A stretch of DNA of 46,852 nucleotides from Candidatus Aenigmatarchaeota archaeon (GCA_026397335.1 JAPLVB010000006.1:1-46852); one strand, 5' to 3'. Shown: positions 29,097 to 37,423, counted from the stretch's first letter. Notes: generated from the sequence alone by a model not told the origin. A program made the numbers and translations.

Positions 29097-29190
29097 TTTA
29101 TCACCTCTCCTTGAATGTTAAATATAAAGCTCGGGATGCTTCTGGCTGAAAAGAGTATATATAGTGTAGCTAGTTAATTTATAAATGCTT
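29097..29190 (-). promoter_or_regulatory. Putative thermosome promoter/leader with SD
   Basis: Minus strand: ...TTTATAAATTAACTAGCTACACTATATATACT... then GGAGAGGTGATAAAATG; AT-rich TATA-like boxes and a purine-rich SD before the start. Confidence 0.4.
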
Positions 29191-29277
29191 TACTCACGAT
29201 AGATTTGAGGGATTTCAGGATTTATAACCCTTTTTACCCAAATAACTACAACTGCCGTTCTCACTATAAGGGACGTT

Positions 29278-29567
29278 AGTTTGAAGTCCGAATGGACTTC
29301 TTTCCAACTGAGAGTGAAGTAGCAGGGTCTGCTTCCTTCCAAATGTGAGATTGACGGCTTGAATAGATTGATTCAAGCCGTCTTTCGGACGTGAGATTGA
29401 AAGTGTCCGCGGGCACTTTCCACTGCTGGAAAATCATTTCCGGCCGTGTGCGCAGGTCTTATAAGGCCGCCAAGCGCCGCGAACGAAAGACGGAAGGCGC
29501 AAGCGCCTTCAATCGAAAATCGCGGAGGCAGCGTAAAGTTGGACGTGGCGAAGCCGCGTCTTTCCAA
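29278..29567. repeat. Cluster of at least six consecutive palindromes, one nested, upstream of the tRNA 3' half
   Basis: GAAGTCC/GGACTTC 29283-29300; AGCAG/CTGCT 29321-29333; GACGGCTTGAAT/ATTCAAGCCGTC 29353-29382; AAAGTGTCC/GGGCACTTT 29400-29419; CCGCGA[GAAGGCGC-AA-GCGCCTTC]TCGCGG 29477-29525; GACGTGGC/GCCGCGTC 29542-29560. Confidence 0.85.
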
Positions 29568-29575
29568 GCGCAAAA

Positions 29576-29610
29576 GCCGAAGGTCCAGGGTTCGAATCCC
29601 TGCGAGCCCA
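29576..29610 (+). tRNA. tRNA 3'-half-like sequence (anticodon-stem 3' strand, V-loop, T-arm, acceptor 3' strand); 5' half not found
   Basis: GCCGA-AGGTC-CAGGG-TTCGAAT-CCCTG-CGAGCCC-A followed by TTTTTATTTTTT. T-stem pairs perfectly. The matching 5' acceptor GGGCTCG is absent from the preceding ~350 nt. Confidence 0.6.
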
Positions 29611-29635
29611 TTTTTATTTTTTGATGTCTTTTGCG

Positions 29636-30067
29636 CTAGCCGGCTGCCAGCTTTTTCTTTACAGGGAACAGAACTATCTTGGCTATCTGCTCCATCAGTT
29701 TTGGCTCTGCGGCCACTATATCCACTGCCGAGACTATTCCAACAAGCTGGTTTCTTGAGATCACGGGAAGCCTTTTAACTCTCCTCTCTGTCATGGAGTC
29801 TGCCGCATCCTCAATCTCTGTTTCAGGCCCTACGGCCACCACTTCCGTTGTCATGAACTCTTCCACCTTCACCTTGGAAGGAAGCTTGTTCTTGGATACA
29901 ACTTCCCTCATTATATCGCTTTCTGTTATTATGCCTGCAAGCAGCTTTTTCTCCGTCACAATGAGGCAGCCAATCCTGAACTGTGACATCAGTTTTGCCG
30001 CCTCCTGAATGCTGGATTTGGGAGAAACAGTCTTCACATCAGCCGTCATAATATCTTTTACACGCAT
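29636..30067 (-). CDS. CBS-domain pair protein
   Basis: Two CBS repeats: MRVKDIMTADVKTVSPKSSIQEAAKLMSQFRIGCLIV... and VEEFMTTEVVAVGPETEIEDAADSMTERRVKRLPV. Confidence 0.9.
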   Translation of the reverse strand: MRVKDIMTADVKTVSPKSSIQEAAKLMSQFRIGCLIVTEKKLLAGIITESDIMREVVSKNKLPSKVKVEEFMTTEVVAVGPETEIEDAADSMTERRVKRLPVISRNQLVGIVSAVDIVAAEPKLMEQIAKIVLFPVKKKLAAG

Positions 30068-30095
30068 TCAACTCTCACCCTTATGATTTTAATTG

Positions 30096-30117
30096 GAAGG
30101 TGGCTCTTGCCACCTTC
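30096..30117. repeat. Single palindromic element between CBS and DUF655 genes
   Basis: GAAGGTGGC-TCTT-GCCACCTTC. Confidence 0.75.
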
Positions 30118-30122
30118 TATCT

Positions 30123-30701
30123 CTAAATCCTCTTTCCGCTTTCCATTCTGGGGACGAATACCCGGTACCTGTCTTTGTCGTTCAGTTCGTCCATTATTCT
30201 TTTTACAACCATTTTCTCCGGATCCGGAAGCAAAGGGGTTCTCTTCTTGAGGTCCGCAAAACTCTCGAAAGGCTTGTTTTTCCTGTCCTCTATTATTGCC
30301 CAGAGGTGGCGCTTCCCTATCCCTGGAAGAAGCTCGAGCTGGTGCATCCGTGTGGTGAGCTGCCCTGATTTATTAAAAAATTCCAGGAACTTCTGCGGAT
30401 TTTCCTTTACTATCTTCTCTACAGCAGGCTGAACCTCATCCTTTGCAGCTGTCGTGAGCTCACTGAATTCCATCCTTCCCCTTATGTATTTCACCTTGTC
30501 CCTCTTCCCGTCGCCTATGTAGACTCTTTCACCTATATTCAGGTTCGAGCCTTCCCTCACTATCACTTCCAGCAGGGAGAAATACAGGTCTCCCATTACC
30601 TGGGCAACAGGCTGTGACCTGTCCATGCTGTAACGCCCGTGGGAAAGGTAATCGAGCGTGACTGCCCATTCATCTTTCTTAAGCTTCTCTTTTGGAATCA
30701 T
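30123..30701 (-). CDS. DUF655 family protein
   Basis: LDYLSHGRYSMDRSQPVAQVMGDLYFSLLEV... TTRMHQLELLPGIGKRHLW; position next to rpoF/L21e is typical of archaea. Confidence 0.85.
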   Translation of the reverse strand: MIPKEKLKKDEWAVTLDYLSHGRYSMDRSQPVAQVMGDLYFSLLEVIVREGSNLNIGERVYIGDGKRDKVKYIRGRMEFSELTTAAKDEVQPAVEKIVKENPQKFLEFFNKSGQLTTRMHQLELLPGIGKRHLWAIIEDRKNKPFESFADLKKRTPLLPDPEKMVVKRIMDELNDKDRYRVFVPRMESGKRI

Positions 30702-30821
30702 GAAACCACAATTCGTTCTTTTTTAGCTTTATAGAATTAGTTTTCTGTTTTAAATTGGTTAACTGTATTTCTTCACAATAGAGATTATCTTCTTCTTGTC
30801 ATCGTCCGAGATGTTGGCAAC

Positions 30822-31085
30822 CTAATTCGCAAAGAGAACCCTGAGCTCCTCAAGGTCCTGAGGCATGTGGTTTATTATGGAAACAATATGCTTCTCCTTT
30901 AGCCTCTCTATCTTCCCCAGCTCTTCAGCCATCTCTGTCGCTGCTTTTTCAGACAGCTTTGAGAATTTCCTGAGATGTTCCAGGGCGTTCTTCTGCTCGT
31001 AGCTCAGCTCCTTCTCTTTCTCCTTCTTTTCAAGCGTTTTCTTTATCAAAGGCCATGCGATGAATTTCTCGTTCTCGATTTTCAT
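30822..31085 (-). CDS. rpoF: DNA-directed RNA polymerase subunit F (Rpb4-like)
   Basis: LSYEQKNALEHLRKFSKLSEKAATEMAEELGKIERLKEKHIVSIINHMPQDLEELRVLF. Confidence 0.88.
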   Translation of the reverse strand: MKIENEKFIAWPLIKKTLEKKEKEKELSYEQKNALEHLRKFSKLSEKAATEMAEELGKIERLKEKHIVSIINHMPQDLEELRVLFAN

Positions 31086-31113
31086 AAAATCACGGAATCA
31101 ATTAAACAATTAT

Positions 31114-31401
31114 TTATCTGGCAGGCTTTAAATGTTCAGGCCTGAGCATGAGTATCTTTTCTTTGTCCCCCAGCTTTATGCTCACCACATATGCCTGCCC
31201 CCTCTTTTTCACAATCACTCCTGTCTTCCCTTTGTACCTGTAATGGGGTATGTTCTTGGTTGAGGAAGGTTCCACATCTATCATTACCCTCTGCTTTGGA
31301 TGGAACTCCGTGAGATACTTCTCAACAGTAAACTTGGCCCTGTGCGGCTTCTTGAACTTCCTTCTTGTCCCGGTCCTGAAACCTCTTCCTGATCTTGACA
31401 T
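31114..31401 (-). CDS. rpl21e: 50S ribosomal protein L21e
   Basis: FRTGTRRKFKKPHRAKFTVEKYLTEFHPKQRVMIDVEPSSTKNIPHYRYKGKTGVIVKKRGQAYVVSI. Confidence 0.95.
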   Translation of the reverse strand: MSRSGRGFRTGTRRKFKKPHRAKFTVEKYLTEFHPKQRVMIDVEPSSTKNIPHYRYKGKTGVIVKKRGQAYVVSIKLGDKEKILMLRPEHLKPAR

Positions 31402-31454
31402 AACTCACACCATAACAATATACCTGGTTAATTGTATGCTTTCTATTTAAATCC

Positions 31455-32684
31455 TTATTTTGCTCGTGAGCTCCCCGCGGGAAGGTGTATTTTGACGACG
31501 TCAAGCTCCTCTGTTCTGACTGGAGTCTCCAGCACGCTTGAGAAGGATGGCCTGGTCCTTCCATTGTCTCCTGACAGAAGCTCCTTTATGTAAAGGCCTG
31601 CCTCTCCCCTTATCATGAACTCCGCCCTGTTTTTCGGGAGGATCCTCCAGGAGAGGGATTTCACTTTCTTGGCCCTTGTCATGTCCGCCCTCCGGTGCGC
31701 CACGCGTGTTGGTGTCTGCTGCCTGACCATGGAGATGGATTTGAGCTTGCGGAGTTCGGATTCTGTCACGGGTTTCCCGAAAGAGGCCAGGACCCTGTAG
31801 GTCTTGTCAGGCATCAGGCTCTTTACTGTGACAACCTCCTTCCTGTCTGAATAACTCAGCTCCGAGACCTTTACCTTTTTTGTGCGGTTTATTTCCGCTT
31901 CCATTTTCCTGAGGGGGAGGATTCTCTTTCTGGGGGATTCTATCTCCAGAACGAAAGGCCTCCAGTCCAGGCAGCGCGCATCTATGTCCTCCCTTCCGGC
32001 AGCATGCATAGAATGCGCTTTCCCTTCTGATTCGCGCATGAAAGGCTTTGCGATTATGTCCTCTACAGTCTCCTTGTACATCTCCCATTTTGTCTGCGGG
32101 ATTCCCCTCACAAGCTTCTGGTATCTCCCGTAAATGAAAAGGGGATTCACATTCACACTCAGCAAATTTTTCTCCAGGTCAAGCATTATAGTGATGTCAG
32201 GACTCTTCTCGTCCGGATTCTTTCCCGTTTTCTCAGCCACGAGCTTTCCCAGCTCCCTGTTAAGCTCGGATTTCATTGGCTCGCAATACTCTATCCCTAT
32301 ATCCTCCCAGAGATTCTCTTCATTCCGGATGAGGATTCTGCTCATGCTGCTGGAAACCAAAAAGGTCCTGTACTCCAGTGGCCTGAGCTTTTTCACAGCC
32401 TCATCAGCCCATTTTCCAAGGCTGTCAAAAAGTCCTCCGCATATTTTGCACTGCTCTTTCTCCTTTTTGGTTTCAGGCTTTACCTTCCTGAAATTGAACC
32501 CCAAGAAATTGGATTTCTCAGTGGGGAAAGGCTTTACCGCGTACTCGAGGGCGAGGGCTGTGCGGATAGCATGCCCCCTCTCCCTGTTGGTCATTCCCGA
32601 GAGAATCTGGCCGAACTGTCTTCCAAGGCAGTTATCACAAACATATCCCTTCTGGAGGATTTCCCTTGCTGTTTCTGAAATCAT
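31455..32684 (-). CDS. pus10: tRNA pseudouridine synthase Pus10
   Basis: N-terminal CxxC zinc region (CDNCLGRQFGQILSGMTNRERGHAIR); GREDIDARCLDWRPFVLEIESPRKR; IRGEAGLYIKELLSGDNGRTRPSFSSVL. Confidence 0.93.
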   Translation of the reverse strand: MISETAREILQKGYVCDNCLGRQFGQILSGMTNRERGHAIRTALALEYAVKPFPTEKSNFLGFNFRKVKPETKKEKEQCKICGGLFDSLGKWADEAVKKLRPLEYRTFLVSSSMSRILIRNEENLWEDIGIEYCEPMKSELNRELGKLVAEKTGKNPDEKSPDITIMLDLEKNLLSVNVNPLFIYGRYQKLVRGIPQTKWEMYKETVEDIIAKPFMRESEGKAHSMHAAGREDIDARCLDWRPFVLEIESPRKRILPLRKMEAEINRTKKVKVSELSYSDRKEVVTVKSLMPDKTYRVLASFGKPVTESELRKLKSISMVRQQTPTRVAHRRADMTRAKKVKSLSWRILPKNRAEFMIRGEAGLYIKELLSGDNGRTRPSFSSVLETPVRTEELDVVKIHLPAGSSRAK

Positions 32685-32737
32685 GGGTATAATTTCGGGT
32701 TATGGGAATATAAACAATTTTCAGTGTGCAACGCCTA

Positions 32738-33388
32738 TTATTTTTTTCCCATCCCGTCAATGATTTGCGTTACGATGCCGTAAACGCTTTTCATATCTTT
32801 TGCGATTTCCTGAACTGCTTCAAGCCTGTCAGCCTCTCCCAACAAATAAGTCGTGGCTGCTTCAGTATAATTGGGATAACCGTATCTCCAATCCATAAAT
32901 CCCTCATCTGTTGCGAAAATCTGCTTCTTTATATCATAACATTTTTTCAGGATTTGTTTTCCGTGAAACTTCAGATTCAGAAAGAATGGTGTTGTAACGC
33001 CTTCCTTGAACATTTCGTAGAAAGGCATGGTAGACCAAGCGCCATACAGGGTGAGGTATCCCCCGAAGTGATCGGGTATTGTCTCATTATGAAAAAAGAA
33101 ATTGTATCCTTCAACAGGCATGTCATAATAGCCGCAAGTCATTGTATTTTGATTTTCTCTTGCTTCAAGATATTTCCTGATTTTTTCAGGGTCCTTCCTT
33201 TCCAGCACACCAAGCAGATTGTCCATTGCCCTGATTTCTCGCGGAATCCATCGATATTTTTCTTCTTTACCAATCCACTCCTTGAGTTTTCCATATTGTT
33301 CCAGAAGCTCTTCTTCGGAAAATCTCCTGAGATAAAGTTCATCAAATGCCTTTATAGTTTCGCCAAGCCCGTTCATGTTTACCAACAT
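32738..33388 (-). CDS. Uncharacterized protein
   Basis: 216 aa ORF with plausible composition; no family recognised. Confidence 0.6.
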   Translation of the reverse strand: MLVNMNGLGETIKAFDELYLRRFSEEELLEQYGKLKEWIGKEEKYRWIPREIRAMDNLLGVLERKDPEKIRKYLEARENQNTMTCGYYDMPVEGYNFFFHNETIPDHFGGYLTLYGAWSTMPFYEMFKEGVTTPFFLNLKFHGKQILKKCYDIKKQIFATDEGFMDWRYGYPNYTEAATTYLLGEADRLEAVQEIAKDMKSVYGIVTQIIDGMGKK

Positions 33389-33393
33389 TAGAA

Positions 33394-34740
33394 TTAAGCT
33401 ACTGTATCTTGCTGCTCCTCTTTCGCATCCTCAGGAACCACTATGCTCACCTTCTTCCCGCTGGTCTTGTAGATTATGTCCTCTAACTCTTGTTTCTGCC
33501 TCTCCATCTCCTTCCTTATGTTCTCCTTGTCCTTGGCAGAGGCGCCAAGTATCTTCTCAAGCGAGGCTATCTCCTCAAGAGACCGCTTTATGTTGTTCTC
33601 CAGATGACTCTTTCTCTCGACAACCCATTCATAGCGGTTCCTGTCCCTCTCCAGGTCCTTCAGCTCGTCTTCAAGCTCCTGGAAACCGATCTTGAGTTCC
33701 TTTATGTCACTATCAAGCCTTGAGATTATCTCGTCTGTCCTTTCCCTCTCTTTGTCCTTAAGGACTATTCTTTCCTCCATGCTTGCCTTTCTCACAAGAA
33801 GCAGCACATCTTTGAGCCTGTTCTCCTCATTCTTTTCAAGCGTCTCGAAAGGCCTGTTTATTATCCCGTCAAGTATGAGCTCCTGCTCCTTGATTATGGG
33901 GTAGTTCTTGCTCACTAGATATTCCAGCTTCTTAAGCGGCCTCTGTACTGAAGCGAATTCCTCCGTGACCTTTTCCTTTATTGCGGATGACTTCTTCCTG
34001 TTCTTTTCAATCTGCTCCACTATCTTGTTATACTCTGCATACTCGTGGCCTTTGATAATTTCCTCTATCTCGGCAAGATTCTTTTCAGTTCTGTTCCTCA
34101 GCTCCCTTATGCGCACCTCTATCCCGCTCTCCTCTTTCTCAACAGTGGTGAGCCTGAGCTTGAGCATGGACTGCTGCTCCTTCTTGGAATTTATGCTGTG
34201 CGCGAGCTGGATGGTCTCGCCCTCGCTCTCAAGGAACTCCTTAAGGACAGAAAGCCTCTCCTGCGTATCTTTTATGTTATCTATCACGCCCGAACTCTCC
34301 TTTCCAAAATAAGTGGAAAGCAGGTATGCCTGCTTGGGGGTTATGCTGCTCATATCGCCAAGCGCGTCCCCCGCGCTCTCCTGGAACTCATTCAGGACCT
34401 TCACGTCTATGGGCCTTCCTTGGAAACCCTGCACTGTATTCACAAGGTTATGTACCCTCTTGACGAAAAGGTCCTTGGTCATGTTCACAACCGCGCCTAT
34501 TTTCTCATCGCTCTCGAACTTTGCAGTCTCAAGCAAATCCGCAGAATCCTTTATTCTCGCGAACCCTTTCATCACTTCAGAATAGAGCTCATTCGCTTTC
34601 TCGTGCCTGTCCTTTATCTTTCCTGCCAGAGTCTGGTTTATCCAGTCATGCACCTCGTCTATGTGCACTTCAGTAGGAGCTGCTTCCTCAGGAGGCTTTT
34701 CCTTCTCCTTCTTCCTTTTGAAGAAATCGCGTATTCCCAT
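33394..34740 (-). CDS. Long coiled-coil (SMC-like) protein
   Basis: Start re-set to MGIRDFFKRKKEKEK; ~450 aa with extended heptad/charged pattern; no Walker motifs seen. Confidence 0.7.
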   Translation of the reverse strand: MGIRDFFKRKKEKEKPPEEAAPTEVHIDEVHDWINQTLAGKIKDRHEKANELYSEVMKGFARIKDSADLLETAKFESDEKIGAVVNMTKDLFVKRVHNLVNTVQGFQGRPIDVKVLNEFQESAGDALGDMSSITPKQAYLLSTYFGKESSGVIDNIKDTQERLSVLKEFLESEGETIQLAHSINSKKEQQSMLKLRLTTVEKEESGIEVRIRELRNRTEKNLAEIEEIIKGHEYAEYNKIVEQIEKNRKKSSAIKEKVTEEFASVQRPLKKLEYLVSKNYPIIKEQELILDGIINRPFETLEKNEENRLKDVLLLVRKASMEERIVLKDKERERTDEIISRLDSDIKELKIGFQELEDELKDLERDRNRYEWVVERKSHLENNIKRSLEEIASLEKILGASAKDKENIRKEMERQKQELEDIIYKTSGKKVSIVVPEDAKEEQQDTVA

Positions 34741-34777
34741 AGCATTCGCCCTGCAACACCTAACTATCAAATCCGTT

Positions 34778-34859
34778 AAGGCGGAGAAGTTGGAACTTCA
34801 ATTGAAGTTGCTTTGCAACTTCCTTCTTTAGTTGCCAACTTCGAACTAACTTTCGCCTT
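34778..34859. repeat. Triple-nested palindromic element upstream of porA
   Basis: AAGGCG(34778-83)...AAGTTGG(34787-93)...GAAGTTGC-TTT-GCAACTTC(34804-22)...CCAACTT(34835-41)...CGCCTT(34854-59). Confidence 0.85.
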
Positions 34860-34941
34860 GTTTAGAATATGGCAGAAAGACATTTATTCGGATGCAAGGC
34901 TTTTTTCCAAGCTTTATATCAAGCCAGACCGAATAATAATC

Positions 34942-36096
34942 ATGAAATCCACGCTGCTGGACGGCAATGCTGCGGCTGCATGGGGCGGACGGCTCGCGAG
35001 AGCCCAGGTGGTTCCAAACTTTCCTGTAACTCCCCAGACAGAGCTGATAGAGAAGTTTGCTGAATGGAAGGCCAAGGGTGAATGGAAGGGTGAGTTCCTT
35101 CCGATGGAATCTGAGCATAGTGTCCTGTCTGCTGCAATAGCTGCTTCTGTCACAGGGGCGAGAGTTTTCAGCGGCAGCTCCTCCCAGGGCCTCATGCTCA
35201 TGCACGAGATGGTTTATGTGGCCTCCGGGATGAGGGTTCCTGTTGTGATGATTAATGTCTCGCGCGCTTTATCAGCCCCCATCACACTCTGGCCGGATCA
35301 TAATGACATACTTGACCAAAGGGATTCAGGCTGGCTTATCTTCTTCTGCGAGAACAACCAGGAGGTTCTGGACACTGTAATACAGGCATACAAGATTTGC
35401 GAGGATGAGCGCGTTCTTTTGCCTGCGTTTGTGAACATGGAAGGGTTCGTGCTTTCCTATACAAGGGAGCCTACGGAGATACCCGAACAGAAAGCTGTCG
35501 ACCGCTTCCTTCCCAAGTACAAACCAAAAGTCTTTCTTGACCCGAAGAAGCCAATGGCTATAGGGATAGGAGTGATGAAGGAGTATCCTTACTTCCGGAG
35601 CCAGGTTTATCTGGCGCAGAAAAATGCAATGAAGGTTATACAGGAAGTCCACAGGGACTGGAAAAAGAAGTTCGGAAGGGAATACGGGTTTGTGGAAAAG
35701 TTCATGATGGAAGGCGCCCAGATCGCTCTTGTGAGTATGGGAGCGAACAGCTCAATCGCGAAAGCTGCTGTGAAAAGCCTGCGCTCAAAAGGGATTCTTA
35801 TCGGTCTCGTGAGAATAAGGGTGTACAGGCCTTTTCCCAAAGAGGAGATCAGGAAATCCCTCCAGGGGGTGGAGGCTGTTGGTGTTATAGACCAGAACCT
35901 TTCACCCGGATATGGGGGGATTGTATATCCTGAGATAAGGGATGTCCTTTACGACAGGAAAATCCCTGTGAGCGACTTCATAGTGGGGCTGGGAGGCAAG
36001 CAGATATCACAGCAGGAGTTCGAGCAGTTCGGGATGGAAGTGCTTAAATCCGTAAAAACCAAAAAAGACGTGATTCTTTGGCAGGCTGTGGACTGA
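34942..36096 (+). CDS. porA: Pyruvate/2-oxoacid:ferredoxin oxidoreductase alpha subunit
   Basis: MKSTLLDGNAAAAWGGRLARAQVVPNFPVTPQTELIEKF... SRALSAPITLWPDHNDILDQRDSGWL. The tracked ORF start (34813) lies within a hairpin element; start re-set. Confidence 0.9.
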   Translation: MKSTLLDGNAAAAWGGRLARAQVVPNFPVTPQTELIEKFAEWKAKGEWKGEFLPMESEHSVLSAAIAASVTGARVFSGSSSQGLMLMHEMVYVASGMRVPVVMINVSRALSAPITLWPDHNDILDQRDSGWLIFFCENNQEVLDTVIQAYKICEDERVLLPAFVNMEGFVLSYTREPTEIPEQKAVDRFLPKYKPKVFLDPKKPMAIGIGVMKEYPYFRSQVYLAQKNAMKVIQEVHRDWKKKFGREYGFVEKFMMEGAQIALVSMGANSSIAKAAVKSLRSKGILIGLVRIRVYRPFPKEEIRKSLQGVEAVGVIDQNLSPGYGGIVYPEIRDVLYDRKIPVSDFIVGLGGKQISQQEFEQFGMEVLKSVKTKKDVILWQAVD

Positions 36097-36137
36097 CGGT
36101 TTGAATAGATAGAAGCGTGGCCATGGCCTTATGGCGC

Positions 36138-36254
36138 TTATTTCATAAGTCTCAGGAATTCCTTCCTTTCCATCCTCAAATCCTTCTTTATGATTTTGTT
36201 CAGCAGGCCTCTGCATATTTCTTCTCCAGGATGGTTTGGTATAACTGTTGTCAT
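36138..36254 (-). pseudogene. HicA-like C-terminal fragment (toxin remnant)
   Basis: Own translation: MTTVIPNHPGEEICRGLLNKIIKKDLRMERKEFLRLMK; matches the C-terminal part of HicA-type mRNA interferases. Region with the catalytic His absent. Confidence 0.6.
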
Positions 36255-36328
36255 CCGGGGATTCCAACCACCTCTGATATGAACCACCCGTCTTCATCCT
36301 GTTCTATGATGACGTTGAATGTTTCCAT
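36251..36328 (-). pseudogene. HicB-like N-terminal fragment (antitoxin remnant)
   Basis: Own translation: METFNVIIEQDEDGWFISEVVGIPG* = start of HicB (..EVPGLPGCHTQ..), stops at the conserved PG; ATGA overlap with the HicA fragment. Confidence 0.65.
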
Positions 36329-36380
36329 ATTTTATGGTTATGTCCGCTATTTATAAAGTAATGGTATAAAAAAGTAAAGC

Positions 36381-37271
36381 ATGCGGAGTGGTTATATGAA
36401 GTACATAGTTACCGGCGGATGCGGGTTCATAGGAAGCAACCTTGTGAAGAGGCTTTCAAGAGACGGGAATGAAGTGGTTGTTATAGATAATCTTTCCACG
36501 GGGGCTGTTTCCAACCTTCCCGGAAAATTCACTGTTCTCAAAAAAATTTCAGAGATAAAAAAGGCGGACGACGCGGACGGGATATTCCATCTCGGAATCC
36601 CCTCTTCCACGCCCTTGTACAGGAATGACCGCTCCCTTGTAGGGAAGACCATAGCTGAATTCATAGATATTATGGAATACGCGAAAGAGAATAAGATCAG
36701 GATTGTTTATGCTTCCTCTTCTTCCGTCTATAACGGCAACAAGACCCCCTACAAGGAGGACATGCCCATTCTCGCGACAGACTTCTACACAGAAGCGCGA
36801 TACGCGATTGAGAGGCTGGCAAAGGTTTACTGGGATTTTTACAAAGTCCGCTCTGTCGGACTGCGCATGTTCAGCGTTTACGGGGAGAATGAAAAAAGCA
36901 AGGGGAGGTACGCGAATCTTGTTTCGCAGATAATATGGGCCAAGCGCGAGGGAACGAGATTTGACGTTTATAACAAGGGAGAGGCTGTAAGGGATTTCAT
37001 ACACGTATCGGATGTCGTGGAGGCTTACATAAAGGCCATGAACTCTGCACTGAACTGCGAGATTCTCAATATCGGCACTGGAAAAGCATATACAATAAAC
37101 CAGATCATGCAGGCTGTTGGCCTCAAGAACTACAGGTATGTGGAAAATCCCCTAAAAAACTATGTGGACAAGACCCTCGCTGACACAAGAAAGGCTGAGA
37201 GGCTTCTTGGCTTTGAGCCTAAAACAGACCTGATGGAATACCTGAAGAGATTTGGGAGTGAAGGCGCCTGA
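36381..37271 (+). CDS. NAD-dependent epimerase/dehydratase (extended SDR)
   Basis: VTGGCGFIGSNLVKRL (Rossmann), YAIERLAKVY (YxxxK); real start probably MKYIVTGGCGF. C-terminal EGA-stop lies in a hairpin element. Confidence 0.88.
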   Translation: MRSGYMKYIVTGGCGFIGSNLVKRLSRDGNEVVVIDNLSTGAVSNLPGKFTVLKKISEIKKADDADGIFHLGIPSSTPLYRNDRSLVGKTIAEFIDIMEYAKENKIRIVYASSSSVYNGNKTPYKEDMPILATDFYTEARYAIERLAKVYWDFYKVRSVGLRMFSVYGENEKSKGRYANLVSQIIWAKREGTRFDVYNKGEAVRDFIHVSDVVEAYIKAMNSALNCEILNIGTGKAYTINQIMQAVGLKNYRYVENPLKNYVDKTLADTRKAERLLGFEPKTDLMEYLKRFGSEGA

Positions 37272-37281
37272 TGGCACCTTC
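37260..37281. repeat. Palindromic element overlapping the 3' end of the epimerase gene
   Basis: GAAGGCGCC-TGAT-GGCACCTTC (one mismatch), then CAACTAATTG. Confidence 0.7.
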
Positions 37282-37305
37282 CAACTAATTGCTATTTTTA
37301 ATATG

Positions 37306-37395
37306 TTAGGGCTTTATTCCAGGTATGGGCAGGTAAAGCCCTATGATGTAGCCTATTATGATTCCTATTATGAATGCGATTAGTGCCTTATTCAT
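37306..37395 (-). CDS. Putative 29-aa single-TM microprotein
   Basis: Own translation: MNKALIAFIIGIIIGYIIGLYLPIPGIKP*. Confidence 0.4.
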   Translation of the reverse strand: MNKALIAFIIGIIIGYIIGLYLPIPGIKP

Positions 37396-37423
37396 GATAT
37401 AACTCCTTATTTGATTAACGAAA

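Noticed and set aside
29278-29567. CRISPR array
   Set aside because: Palindromes vary in sequence and spacing; no identical direct repeats with uniform spacers, no cas genes in the window.
29391-29778. Plus ORFs across the hairpin/tRNA region (29391..29624, 29446..29778)
   Set aside because: Low-complexity basic translations across palindromes and the tRNA half; no coding character.
30990-31015. CTCGTAGCTCAG resembling a tRNA 5' D-arm
   Set aside because: Lies inside rpoF on the opposite strand (codes ..ELSYEQ..); no acceptor or T-arm context.
34813-34941. N-terminal extension of the porA ORF
   Set aside because: Falls in the hairpin element; the conserved PorA N-terminus begins at MKSTLLDGN (34942).
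36117-36356. Plus ORF 36117..36356 and minus ORF 36007..36297
   Set aside because: Overlap the recognisable hicB/hicA remnant frames on the minus strand; no plausible protein features.
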